A stretch of DNA of 64,000 bases from Pseudomonas orientalis (GTDB lineage Bacteria > Pseudomonadota > Gammaproteobacteria > Pseudomonadales > Pseudomonadaceae), in contig NZ_JYLM01000007.1 in assembly GCF_001439815.1 (NCBI RefSeq), positions 310,001 through 374,000 of the forward strand, given 5' to 3'. The position numbers and the translations under genes were made by a program. The notes beneath the pieces were generated by a model, which saw only the letters and a list, made by a program, of their open reading frames with translations, had not been told where the DNA came from and searched no databases. This document shows, piece by piece, positions 1 to 8,623 of the stretch. The stretch's first letter is position 1, and each line of letters begins with the position of its first letter.

Positions 1-1
1 T

Positions 2-109
2 CCGATCTATACCGGCCAGCAACGCAAGACCCAGGTTGAAGGCCGTATCGCCGGGTTCAACAAGCGTTTCGCGTCGTTTGGCTCAAGCCCGAAAAAAGCC
101 GACGAATAA
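2..109 (+). CDS. 3' end of an unidentified protein (partial)
   Basis: An open frame enters from the left edge and stops with TAA at 107-109, leaving 35 codons. The tail is basic and hydrophilic and ends in SSPKKADE. Codon use fits Pseudomonas coding DNA, but too little is present to name the family. It converges on the histidine-kinase operon that ends at 130. Confidence 0.55.
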   Translation, partial: PIYTGQQRKTQVEGRIAGFNKRFASFGSSPKKADE

Positions 110-116
110 GAACGGC

Positions 117-140
117 CGGCGGCGTACCCCTACGCCGCCG
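117..140. terminator. GC-rich hairpin between convergent genes
   Basis: CGGCGGCGTA and TACGCCGCCG form a perfect 10-bp stem around CCCC. It overlaps the stop codon of the minus-strand gene ending at 130. There is no clear T-run, so it may be only a weak terminator or an mRNA-end stabiliser. Confidence 0.35.
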
Positions 141-1509
141 TCTGCCGGATTGGCAGCACCACGCGAAACGTCGTGCCCTTGCCCGGCTCACTGCTGACCG
201 AGATATCCCCACGGTGTTTCTTGACGATACCGTAGGACAGTGACAGCCCCAGCCCGGTGCCTTCGCCCACCGGCTTGGTGGTGAAGAACGGGTCGAAAAT
301 TTTCTGCACGGTGTCGGAGTCAATGCCGCAGCCGTTGTCCGCCACTTCCAGCCAGATGGTGTCGCCGTCCACGCCGTTGCTGATGGTGATGGTGCCGCGC
401 TCCGGCCCCATGGCCTGGGCGGCGTTGATCACCAGGTTCATCACCACCTGGTTGAGCTGCGAGGCCAGGCATTCGATGTCCGGCAGCGGCGTGTAGTGCT
501 TGATCACATCGGCCTTGTACTTGAGTTCGCTGGCGACGATGTTCAGCGTTGAATCGATGCCGTGTTGCAGGTTGGCGAACTGCCAGGTCTGGTCGTTATC
601 CACCCGCGAGAAGTTTTTCAGGTCCTTGACGATCTGTACCACGCGACCAATGCCGTCCTTGGACTCGCGAATCAGCACCGGGATGTCTTCCCTGAGAAAG
701 TCCAGTTCCAGCGCTATGCGCAATGCATCGAGCCGGTCGCGTGATTCCTGCTGCGGGATCAACGCTTCGCTGTGCTGATAAGCCTCGAGCATCTGTTGCA
801 ACTGGTTGAAATAGCTCTCGAGGGTGCTGAGGTTGGACGAAATGAAACCCACCGGGTTGTTGATCTCATGGGCCACGCCGGCGGCGAGTTGTCCCAGCGA
901 TGCGAGCTTCTCCGACTGCACCAGCTGGCTTTCCAGGTGCTTGCGCTCGTTGATTTCCAGTTGCAACGCCTGGGTGCGTTGTTCCACCAGTTGTTCCAAC
1001 TGCAAGGTTTGCAGGGAAGCGCGCCGGGCCATGTCCCATTTATTCGCCAGGGTATTGGCCATTTGCTGGACTTCAATGTTGTCGAACGGTTTTTTCAGGA
1101 TCAGCACGCGGTCATAAGCGTCCAGGCGAGACAGCAGGTCGTCCCAGGAGTAATCCGAGTAGGCGGTGCAGACCACCACTTGCAGGTCAGGGGCGACTTT
1201 CCACAAGTGTTCGATGGTCTTCGCGCCGTCCCAGCCCTGGGGCATGCGCATGTCAACGAAGGCCAGGGCATAGGGACGTTTTTCCGCCATGGCGGTGGTC
1301 AGCAGGCCCAGGCCTTCTTCACCGCCATAGGCACAATGCAGTTCGAATGCCTGGGCCTGCGGTCTGGCGGTGTCGCCGAACAGCGCCGACTCCATATCGT
1401 CCAGCGCCTGGTTGGCTTGTGCGTCGGGCATCAGGATCTTGCGAAAATCCTCATGGATGGAGGGTGTGTCGTCGATCAGCAGGACGCGCCGGTTGGGAGG
1501 CTGGTTCAT
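130..1509 (-). CDS. Hybrid response regulator / histidine kinase (REC-HisKA-HATPase)
   Basis: A 459-residue soluble protein. The receiver domain is at about 8-145, with acidic residues in LLIDDT, phospho-acceptor Asp86 in FVDMRMP, and the conserved Lys in LILKKPF. A linker helix follows, then HisKA with His214 in GVAHEINNPVGF, and a C-terminal HATPase with DNGCGI and GTGLGLSLSYG. With no membrane segment, it should take its signal through the receiver and relay it by its own kinase core. Its ATG overlaps the stop of the upstream membrane kinase (ATGA), so the two are translationally coupled. The receiver closely resembles that of the GGDEF-EAL protein at 4308-6188. The downstream phosphorylation target cannot be told. 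Confidence 0.88.
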   Translation of the reverse strand: MNQPPNRRVLLIDDTPSIHEDFRKILMPDAQANQALDDMESALFGDTARPQAQAFELHCAYGGEEGLGLLTTAMAEKRPYALAFVDMRMPQGWDGAKTIEHLWKVAPDLQVVVCTAYSDYSWDDLLSRLDAYDRVLILKKPFDNIEVQQMANTLANKWDMARRASLQTLQLEQLVEQRTQALQLEINERKHLESQLVQSEKLASLGQLAAGVAHEINNPVGFISSNLSTLESYFNQLQQMLEAYQHSEALIPQQESRDRLDALRIALELDFLREDIPVLIRESKDGIGRVVQIVKDLKNFSRVDNDQTWQFANLQHGIDSTLNIVASELKYKADVIKHYTPLPDIECLASQLNQVVMNLVINAAQAMGPERGTITISNGVDGDTIWLEVADNGCGIDSDTVQKIFDPFFTTKPVGEGTGLGLSLSYGIVKKHRGDISVSSEPGKGTTFRVVLPIRQTAA

Positions 1510-3323
1510 ACGGTACTTCCTGCCAGGGTCAAGGGAATCGTCAAGGTAAACACCGCGCCAAGGCCCGGGCCGTCGCTGTGGGCCGTGAGCTGGCCGTGCA
1601 TTTCCACGGCGGCCAGCGCGCAGCTGTGCAGGCCGAAGCCGTGGCCTTCCTTGCGGGTGGTAAACCCGTGGGTGAAGATCCGCGTCATGTTTTCGGCCGG
1701 TATGCCTTCGCCGTCGTCCTTCACGCTGATCTGAAGCCTTTCGTCATCTGTCTGCTCGACCGTCAGGGTGATTTGCCGTGGCCGCTCGGACAGCGAGGAC
1801 ATGGCGTACTTGGCGTTGCTGATCAGGTTGACCATGATCAGCAGCAGCCGGTGTTTGTCCCCCAGGATCTGCGGCACCGGCGCGTACTGCTTGACCACCA
1901 TGACATGGTGACGGCTCAGCGCGCCGGCGTTCATGCGCAAGGCGTCGTCCATCAGCGCGCCGATGTCGACGGGCTCGAGCAACGAGGAAGCGCCGGCATA
2001 GGATTGCTGGGTTGAAACGATGTCCTTGATGTGGTCGACGCTCTTGCTCAGTTGCGTCAATTCCTCGCTCATGCCTTGCTGCTCGATGGCAATCGCCTCC
2101 ACCAGTTGGTTCAGGTAGCCCGGCAGCAATTTGCCCTTTTCATCCTCGGTGAGAAAGGTGCCCAGGTCGCCCTGATGCGCGTTGATCAGTTGCATGGCTT
2201 TGCCCAGGCCCTGGGCCTTGCTGCTGCGCAGTTTGCGGGTGACCAGGTCGGCGGAAATATTCACGCTGTTGAGCACGTTGCCGACGTTGTGCAGCACATT
2301 GGTGGCGATTTCCGCCATGCCCGCCTGGCGGGCACTGTCCAGCAGCTCGCTCTGGGCATCCTTGAGTTGCTGCGTGCGCCGTTCCACCCGTTGCTCCAGG
2401 GTTTCGTTGGCCGACTGCAAGGCGCGGTTGACGCGGTTGATCTCGGCGAAACTGCGCAGCAGGCGCACGGCCAGGTAGAGCAGCAGCAGCACCAGCAACG
2501 TCGAGAACACCAAGAGGTAGCGATGGTATTGATGATCGACGAGGTCGGCGGCCTGCTGGTCCTGATTGAGGTGGGTGGTCAGCGCGTCGAGGCGTTCGGC
2601 CACGGGCACGGCGGCAATCCGCTCAAGCAGGCTGTTGACCACCGGCTGTTCGCGCAGGATCAGCGAAATATGGTTGCTCAGAATATCCACCGGCGCCTGG
2701 AAGTCACTGGGCAGGCTCTGCTTGTTGATTGCCAGCTTGCCCAGGCCTACCAGGATATCGGCAGCGCGCTCGTCGCTGGTGACCTGGGCGAACTCCAGGC
2801 TGCTGAGCAGCAGGTCGTAGGTGTCGGTGGCCACGCCCTGCAGTTGCAGGCGGCCTTCATCGTCGATGCTGTTGAACTGGGCCTGGATGTCATCTTCGGC
2901 GGTCGGCAGAAACGCCAGTGAGTTGCGCAACACGGCGTTGTGGGATTTGAACTGGTCCACCAGCCGGGCTTTTTCCTGGATGGCCGTCTGATATGCCGCC
3001 TGGCTGGCGTGCCAAGCCGGCAGGTCGGTAGTGCTGTGGTAGGTGTCGCGGCTCTCGAGTTCCGCCCAGATGCGGGTCATCTGCGTCAGTGGCGTGACCA
3101 GTGGATCGTAGTCGTGAGTGATCGCAATCCGGGCCTTGAGCACTTCGCTGTCCCATTGGGCATTGAGCTGCTGGAGCTGGCGGATCAGGTCCCGCGACTG
3201 GGTGTAGGTGGCCGTTTGGTCGCGGGAGGACTTGAGGTACAAAAATACCAGGGTCGACGCCAGGAGCAACGTCATGAGGCTCAGCAGCAACTGGCTGGCA
3301 CGGCGGCGGGCGAATCGTCTCAT
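1506..3323 (-). CDS. Membrane sensor histidine kinase with large periplasmic domain (DAHL-like)
   Basis: 605 residues from the ATG at 3323. That ATG overlaps the TGA of the peroxidase gene (ATGA), which is why I prefer it to the in-frame ATG six codons upstream. One membrane helix lies at about 11-30. A helical periplasmic region of about 235 residues follows, of the type called DAHL. A second helix lies near 272-292 (LLVFSTLLVLLLLYLAV). A coiled coil leads to the dimerisation helix with phospho-accepting His in TNVLHNVGNVLNS, then HATPase with DDGEGI and GHGFGLHS. The peroxidase encoded just upstream acts in the same compartment as the sensor domain, which suggests redox or peroxide sensing. 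The DAHL call is from general architecture only. Confidence 0.85.
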   Translation of the reverse strand: MRRFARRRASQLLLSLMTLLLASTLVFLYLKSSRDQTATYTQSRDLIRQLQQLNAQWDSEVLKARIAITHDYDPLVTPLTQMTRIWAELESRDTYHSTTDLPAWHASQAAYQTAIQEKARLVDQFKSHNAVLRNSLAFLPTAEDDIQAQFNSIDDEGRLQLQGVATDTYDLLLSSLEFAQVTSDERAADILVGLGKLAINKQSLPSDFQAPVDILSNHISLILREQPVVNSLLERIAAVPVAERLDALTTHLNQDQQAADLVDHQYHRYLLVFSTLLVLLLLYLAVRLLRSFAEINRVNRALQSANETLEQRVERRTQQLKDAQSELLDSARQAGMAEIATNVLHNVGNVLNSVNISADLVTRKLRSSKAQGLGKAMQLINAHQGDLGTFLTEDEKGKLLPGYLNQLVEAIAIEQQGMSEELTQLSKSVDHIKDIVSTQQSYAGASSLLEPVDIGALMDDALRMNAGALSRHHVMVVKQYAPVPQILGDKHRLLLIMVNLISNAKYAMSSLSERPRQITLTVEQTDDERLQISVKDDGEGIPAENMTRIFTHGFTTRKEGHGFGLHSCALAAVEMHGQLTAHSDGPGLGAVFTLTIPLTLAGSTV

Positions 3324-4288
3324 AGCGGCTTGCCCGCCCATTCGCCGGTCAAGGTCTTGAGAAACTGAATGATCAGGTCCTTGTCTTCCTGGGACGGGTT
3401 GCGCCCCAACTGGTACTTGAACATCACGTCAACTGCCTCTTCCAGGGTCTTGGCCGAGGCATCGTGGAAGTAGGGAGCAGTGACGGCTACGTTGCGCAGG
3501 CTGGGCACCTTGAACACGTGGCGGTCTTCTTCGTCTTTTGTCAGCAGGTAACGTCCGAGGTCGGACTCCAGCGGATTGCCGCGCACTTTGAAGTAGTCGC
3601 CCATCACGCCGAATTTCTGAAACATGTTGCCGCCAATGTTCACGCCCTGGTGGCAGGCGATGCAGCCGTAGTCCTTGAAGCGTTGATAGCCGTACTTTTC
3701 CCGCGTAGTCAGGATCTCGGTGTTACCCAGCAGGTATTGGTCAAACCGCGAGTTGGGTGTCAGCAACGTGCGCTCGTAGGTCGCCAGTGCGTTTTGCACA
3801 TTGGCGGCGCTGACGCCATCGGGGTACGCCTGCTTGAAGGCGCTCTGGTAGGCGGGCAGGGCAGCGAGATTGCGCACCACGGTTTGCCAGTCGCTGCCCA
3901 TTTCCGCCGGGCTGATCACGACCTGTTCGACCTGGGCTTCCAGCGTGTCCACCCGACCATTCCAGAACTGCTTGAAATTCAGGCTGGCGTTGAATACCGA
4001 AGGCGTATTGAGCTCCACCGGTTTGCCGTCAAAGCCGATGGAGAACGGTTGGTTGTCGGCCCCGCCGGTTTCCAACTGATGGCAGCTGGCACAGGACAAC
4101 CGGTTGTTGACCGACAAGCGCGGCTCGTTGAACAACTGGCGACCCAGCTCAACCTTGGCCGGGTCCAGCGTCGGTACCGCCGGCAAAGGCTTGAGCGCCT
4201 CGTTCAGGGGCGCGGCGGATAGCGGCGCGCCGGTGCCCAGGCACAACGCCAGCAGCAGACCCAAACGGTAATTGGAAACGTTGATCAA
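3320..4288 (-). CDS. Periplasmic di-haem cytochrome c peroxidase family protein
   Basis: 322 residues with an N-terminal signal peptide (hydrophobic stretch at about 9-26 ending in LSAAP). Two c-type haem sites are visible: CASCH at 66-70 and CIACH at 209-213, spaced as in bacterial cytochrome c peroxidase/MauG proteins. Family members reduce hydrogen peroxide with electrons from small c-type cytochromes, or use a high-valent haem to oxidise a partner. The gene is embedded between a GGDEF-EAL regulator (20 bp upstream) and a membrane kinase (ATGA overlap downstream). It is probably part of the same signalling unit rather than a stand-alone detoxification enzyme. Peroxidase versus MauG-like function cannot be decided here. 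Confidence 0.9.
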   Translation of the reverse strand: MINVSNYRLGLLLALCLGTGAPLSAAPLNEALKPLPAVPTLDPAKVELGRQLFNEPRLSVNNRLSCASCHQLETGGADNQPFSIGFDGKPVELNTPSVFNASLNFKQFWNGRVDTLEAQVEQVVISPAEMGSDWQTVVRNLAALPAYQSAFKQAYPDGVSAANVQNALATYERTLLTPNSRFDQYLLGNTEILTTREKYGYQRFKDYGCIACHQGVNIGGNMFQKFGVMGDYFKVRGNPLESDLGRYLLTKDEEDRHVFKVPSLRNVAVTAPYFHDASAKTLEEAVDVMFKYQLGRNPSQEDKDLIIQFLKTLTGEWAGKPL

Positions 4289-4307
4289 GCGAGCACTCCT
4301 TGCAGGC

Positions 4308-6188
4308 CTAGGGCGATTGATCGGGCATCAGCGTCGCGCAGTCCGCTTGCAGCAACTGGATGAAATCCTTGGGCGGTAACGCCTTGCTGAAGAGAAAACC
4401 CTGACCTTCTTCACACTGCCTGGCTTTGAGGAAATTCAGTTGTTCGACGGTTTCCACGCCTTCGGCAATGATGTTCAGCGCCAGGCTCTTGCCCATGCCG
4501 ATGATAGCGCTGATCAGTTGTTCATCCTGGTTATTTACACTGAGGCCGCGCACGAAGGACTGGTCGATTTTCAACACATCGATGGGAAAGCGCCGCAAGT
4601 AAGTGATGCTGGAGTAACCGGTGCCGAAATCATCCAGGGCCAGGCGCACGCCCATGGCCTTGATCTTTTGCAGGGTATCGACGGTTTCGTCGACATGCTG
4701 CATCAGCACGCTCTCAGTGATTTCCAGCTCCAGCAAGGCGGGCGGCAGGCCGGTCTCTTCCAGGATGGCACCCAGGTTGTCGACGAAGTCCCGCTGGCGA
4801 AGGTCGACAGCCGAGATATTCACCGACATGCACAGCGGCGCCAGGTCCATCTCCCGCCAGGCTTGGGCTTGTGTACAGGCCTGGCGCAGTACCCACTGGG
4901 TCAGGCGCACGATCAGACCGCTGTCTTCGGCGACCGGAATGAATTCGGCAGGGCTGACCCAGCAGCCTGTGGGCTGGAACCAGCGGGTCAGCGCCTCCGC
5001 GCCGACGATACGCCCGGAGTCCAGATTCAGCTTGGGCTGGTAGTGCACCACGAACTCATCGCGGTCCAGCGCCTGGCGGATCGCGCTTTCCAGATTTTGC
5101 TGATACCGGGCGCGCAGGTTCATGTCTTCGGTATAAAAACTGAAGTCGTTCCGGCCGCCTTCCTTGCGGGTATGCATGGCGGTTTCAGCCTGCTTGATCA
5201 ACTCCACCGCGTGGCTGCTGTCGTTGGGGTAAATGCTGATCCCCAGGCTTGCGGTCACGCTCAGGTCATGCCCCGCGACGTGACGCGTCGCGCTGACGGC
5301 ATTGAGTACCTTTTGCGCAATATGCCGGGTTTGCTGGGGATGCTGGATGTCGTTGAGCAGGATCACGAACTCGTCGGCGCCGTAGCGAAACACCGAGTCC
5401 GACGCGCGCACCGTCGTCACCAGGCTTTGGCTCACCTGTTGGAGCACCTCGTCGCCTGCCGGGTAGCCCAGGGCGTTGTTGATGCGCTTGAAGCGGTCGA
5501 GCCCGATAAACATCACCGCCAGTTGCGTGTCATGCCGCCGGCCCAGGGCGATGGCCTGGGTCAGCCGGTCGCCGAGCAGCGTGCTGTTGGGCAGCCCGGT
5601 CAAGGCGTCGTAGTGCAACAGGTGCGAAACCTTGAGCAGTTCCTGTACGCGTTCCTCAATGGTGCGTTCCAGGCCGATCACCTTGAGCGCGGCGTCCTGG
5701 GCCAATTGCCATTTCCAGGTCAGCGCATTGACCATCTGGCGGATTTCCAGAGCGTCGAAGGGTTTTTTCAGGATCAGCAACTGGTCTGTGTATTTCAGGC
5801 GCGCTTCGACGGCCTCGAAGGAATAGTCGGAATAAGCGGTGCACAGGGCAATTTGCAGGTTGGGGTCGACATCCCACAGTTGTTCGATGGTGTGCAGCCC
5901 GTCCCAGCCGGGAGGCATGCGCATATCGATAAACACCATGGCGTAGGGGGTGTTGGCCTGCAGTGCCTTGTTTACCAGCACCAGTGCTTCCTGGCCCTGG
6001 TAGGCGGAGTCCAGCTCGAATGCCTGGCGCACTGGCGCGGCGGTGCCGAACAGGGCCGACTCCAATGTATCGAGGGAGGGCTCGCCGTGCTCGTCGGCGC
6101 AGAGGATCTTGCGAAAGTCCTGGTGGATCGAAGCGGTGTCATCGACGATGAGTATGCGACGGTTGGCGCGTCCCGAGTCCGGCTTCAT
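4308..6188 (-). CDS. Response regulator with GGDEF and EAL domains
   Basis: 626 residues. The receiver domain (about 10-150) has the Asp in VFIDMRMPPGWDG and Lys in LILKKPF. A diguanylate cyclase-like domain follows (about 200-360). Its signature reads GADEF instead of GGDEF, while the product-binding RxxD (RASD) is kept five residues before it. The C-terminal EAL domain (about 370-615) keeps EALTRW, the NIS motif, EITES, DDFGTGYSS and KIDQSF, so phosphodiesterase activity is likely. The protein probably lowers cyclic di-GMP when phosphorylated, with the GGDEF domain as a GTP-sensing or weak cyclase module. It is the first gene of the minus-strand operon running to 130. Confidence 0.92.
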   Translation of the reverse strand: MKPDSGRANRRILIVDDTASIHQDFRKILCADEHGEPSLDTLESALFGTAAPVRQAFELDSAYQGQEALVLVNKALQANTPYAMVFIDMRMPPGWDGLHTIEQLWDVDPNLQIALCTAYSDYSFEAVEARLKYTDQLLILKKPFDALEIRQMVNALTWKWQLAQDAALKVIGLERTIEERVQELLKVSHLLHYDALTGLPNSTLLGDRLTQAIALGRRHDTQLAVMFIGLDRFKRINNALGYPAGDEVLQQVSQSLVTTVRASDSVFRYGADEFVILLNDIQHPQQTRHIAQKVLNAVSATRHVAGHDLSVTASLGISIYPNDSSHAVELIKQAETAMHTRKEGGRNDFSFYTEDMNLRARYQQNLESAIRQALDRDEFVVHYQPKLNLDSGRIVGAEALTRWFQPTGCWVSPAEFIPVAEDSGLIVRLTQWVLRQACTQAQAWREMDLAPLCMSVNISAVDLRQRDFVDNLGAILEETGLPPALLELEITESVLMQHVDETVDTLQKIKAMGVRLALDDFGTGYSSITYLRRFPIDVLKIDQSFVRGLSVNNQDEQLISAIIGMGKSLALNIIAEGVETVEQLNFLKARQCEEGQGFLFSKALPPKDFIQLLQADCATLMPDQSP

Positions 6189-6389
6189 GGCGCGCTCCGC
6201 AGATGCAAAAGGTTCGATGGCATAACGACTCCTTCCTTGGTGCTACAGCTGAACGACGTGCACATCTGCTGTGACAGCATAGTTGAGTTACCTTGATATC
6301 GACGGCCACTTCGCGTCAAATCAACACCGTATGCGTGTTATAGCGGTTCAATTTCGCTTAACTTGATTTAATTTGAAGGCAGAGTCGCC

Positions 6390-7703
6390 ATGGATGAACA
6401 ACTCGCTACCAAGTCCGCCGTTTTGCTGGTCGACGATGAAGAATCGATCCTCAACAGCCTGCGCCGCCTGTTGCGCAGTCAACCCTATGACGTCGTGCTG
6501 GCCACCAGCGGCGCCCAGGCGCTGGAGATCATGGCGACCCGGCCCATCGACCTGGTGATGAGCGATGCGCGCATGCCCGGTATGGACGGGGCCACGCTGT
6601 TGGCCGAGGTCCACCGTCTGTACCCGGGCACCCGCCGCATCCTGCTCACCGGTTACGCCGACTTGACCACCATCGTCAAGGCGATCAACGACGGCCAGAT
6701 TCACCGCTACATCAGCAAACCCTGGAACGACGAAGAGTTGCAGCTGATCCTGCAGCAAACCCTCGAACACCAGCGGCTCGAGCGTCTCACCCATGCGCAG
6801 CACGAGCAGCTCAAGGCGCTTAACGCCACCCTGGAAAAACGCGTGACGGCGCGCACCGCCGAACTGCAACAGACCGCCGACATGCTCGACCTGGCCTACG
6901 ACGAGCTCAAGCGCAGCTACGTGACCGGTACCGAAGTGTTTTCCTTGCTGGCCAACCTGCGCCTGCCCAAAGACAAGCAGACCAACCGCGCATTGATCGA
7001 ATTGGTCCGCGTGTACTGCGCCGCCCAATCCATTGATGAAGCCAGCACCCGCGACCTGACCATGGCCGCCGCGCTGTACAACATCGGCAAGCTGAGCTGG
7101 AACGACAGCATGATGGTGGCCCCCTCGGACAAACTGCACAGCACCGACCGCGCGCTCTATCGCGAGTACCCGACCCAGAGCGAGTCGCTGTTGATGACTC
7201 TGGAGCCGATGAAGGACGCGGCGCGCATCATTCGTCATCACCAGGAGCGTTGGGACGGCTCGGGGTTTCCCGACCACCTCAAGGGCGACGCGATCCCGCC
7301 CGGCTCGCGGCTGTTGAAGCTGGCCGTGGACTTCATCGAGCTGCAGAAGGGCCTGATCCTGGAGCGGCACCTGAACAGCGACGAAGCGCTGCTGTATATC
7401 CGCAAATACGCCGGGCGCCTGTACGACCCGGAACTGGTCGAGGATTTTGTGCAGGCCTGCGCCACCTTTCTCAGCGATGTGACCCTGGGCGACCCCACGG
7501 TCAAAGTCCTCACCACCCGCGAGCTGGAGGACGGTATGGTGCTGGCGCGCAACCTCAATGCCGACAACGGCATGCTGCTGCTCAACGCCGGCAAGGTGCT
7601 GAACCTGCCGCTGGTGGACAAGCTGATCGCATTCGAGGCGATGGAGGGGGCGAAATACAGCGTATTTATCAAGCAACCTGACGAGATAACGATTCCCATA
7701 TGA
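6390..7703 (+). CDS. Response regulator with degenerate HD-GYP-type output domain
   Basis: 437 residues. The receiver spans about 9-125, with Asp in LVMSDARMPGMDG and the Thr/Lys positions LLTGYAD and YISKPW. A coiled coil (about 130-175) joins it to an HD-GYP-like domain. The motif that should read HDIGK is YNIGK, while HHQERWDGSGFP and the following LKGDAIPP are kept. Loss of the metal-binding His-Asp argues against cyclic di-GMP hydrolysis. It may bind the nucleotide or a partner. It is divergent from the GGDEF-EAL operon 201 bp away. It overlaps the Nudix gene by ATGA and so leads a three-gene unit. Confidence 0.87.
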   Translation: MDEQLATKSAVLLVDDEESILNSLRRLLRSQPYDVVLATSGAQALEIMATRPIDLVMSDARMPGMDGATLLAEVHRLYPGTRRILLTGYADLTTIVKAINDGQIHRYISKPWNDEELQLILQQTLEHQRLERLTHAQHEQLKALNATLEKRVTARTAELQQTADMLDLAYDELKRSYVTGTEVFSLLANLRLPKDKQTNRALIELVRVYCAAQSIDEASTRDLTMAAALYNIGKLSWNDSMMVAPSDKLHSTDRALYREYPTQSESLLMTLEPMKDAARIIRHHQERWDGSGFPDHLKGDAIPPGSRLLKLAVDFIELQKGLILERHLNSDEALLYIRKYAGRLYDPELVEDFVQACATFLSDVTLGDPTVKVLTTRELEDGMVLARNLNADNGMLLLNAGKVLNLPLVDKLIAFEAMEGAKYSVFIKQPDEITIPI

Positions 7704-8116
7704 GCCCTTCAACGATTCGCGTCGCCGCCGCCGTCCTGATCGATAAAAACGGCCAGACCTTGATGGTGCGCAAACGCGGGACCCTGGCCTTCATGCAGCC
7801 GGGCGGCAAGATTGACGCCGGCGAGCAACCCGTGGAGGCGCTGGCCCGTGAGCTGCATGAAGAACTGAACCTGCGCATCGACCCGGCGCAAGCGGTGTAC
7901 CTCGGCCAGTTCTCGGCGCCCGCCGCCAACGAGCCGGGCTTTACCGTGCAGGCCGAGATGTTTCAGCTGCGCATCGACGTGGCGGTCACGCCGGCCGCTG
8001 AAATCGAAGAAATACGCTGGATCGATCCCATGGGCGACGGCGGCCTGCACCTGGCGCCGCTGACACGCGACGTGATCCTGCCGTTCTATCGCGATTCGCT
8101 GGCAACCGCTGGATGA
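7700..8116 (+). CDS. Nudix hydrolase
   Basis: 138 residues. The Nudix box starts at GGKIDAGEQ and runs through ALARELHEELNL, matching G-x5-E-x7-REL-x-EE, so a divalent metal and a diphosphate substrate are expected. Family members hydrolyse nucleoside diphosphates linked to another moiety. The actual substrate cannot be read from sequence. The start ATG overlaps the stop of the upstream regulator (ATGA), and its own stop overlaps the next gene's ATG, so three proteins come from one tightly coupled message. Confidence 0.9.
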   Translation: MSPSTIRVAAAVLIDKNGQTLMVRKRGTLAFMQPGGKIDAGEQPVEALARELHEELNLRIDPAQAVYLGQFSAPAANEPGFTVQAEMFQLRIDVAVTPAAEIEEIRWIDPMGDGGLHLAPLTRDVILPFYRDSLATAG

Positions 8117-8616
8117 TCCGCGCGCTGCTCGGCAACGATGCGCACGCCTATCGGACGTTGATGCTCGAGGCTTACGGGGCTTATCCGCAGGCGTTCACGT
8201 CCAGCGTGGCGGAACGGGCCGCGATGCCGTTGAGCTGGTGGGAAAAACGCCTCGACAACCCGCTGGATCGGCTGCTTGGCGCCTTCGAGGGCGATCAGTT
8301 GGCGGGTATTGTCGGCCTGGCGTTCGAGCCTCGGGAAAAGGCGCGGCACAAGGTGACCTTGTTCGGTATGTATGTGACCCAGGCTTACCAGCAAAGGGGC
8401 TTGGGCCGGCAGCTGGTAGAGGCGGCGCTGGCGCAAGCCCGCCAGCATCCGCGCCTGAAGTTGATTCAGCTGACCGTCACTGCCGGCAACGATGCAGCGT
8501 TGGCGCTTTACCAGCGCTGCGGCTTCATTCAGTACGGCCTGGAGCCGTTGGCCGTGCGGGTAGGTGATGAGTATTTCGACAAAATCCATCTGTGGCGGGA
8601 ATTGACGGATCAGTGA
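8113..8616 (+). CDS. GNAT-family N-acetyltransferase
   Basis: 167 residues with a GNAT fold pattern. The strand VTLFGMYVTQAYQ leads into the acetyl-CoA pyrophosphate loop QQRGLGRQLVEAAL, followed by IQLTVTAGNDAALALYQRCGF, the usual last strand-helix unit. It transfers an acyl group from acyl-CoA to an amine of unknown identity. It is translationally coupled to the Nudix gene by ATGA and is the last gene of the 6390-8616 unit. A nested REP palindrome follows it. Confidence 0.9.
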   Translation: MIRALLGNDAHAYRTLMLEAYGAYPQAFTSSVAERAAMPLSWWEKRLDNPLDRLLGAFEGDQLAGIVGLAFEPREKARHKVTLFGMYVTQAYQQRGLGRQLVEAALAQARQHPRLKLIQLTVTAGNDAALALYQRCGFIQYGLEPLAVRVGDEYFDKIHLWRELTDQ

Positions 8617-8623
8617 TATCCGA

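Noticed and set aside
4440..6296. 618-residue plus-strand frame opposite the GGDEF-EAL gene
   Set aside because: It is an antisense shadow: the minus strand has full REC-GGDEF-EAL domain motifs, whereas this frame has no recognisable domain or ribosome site.
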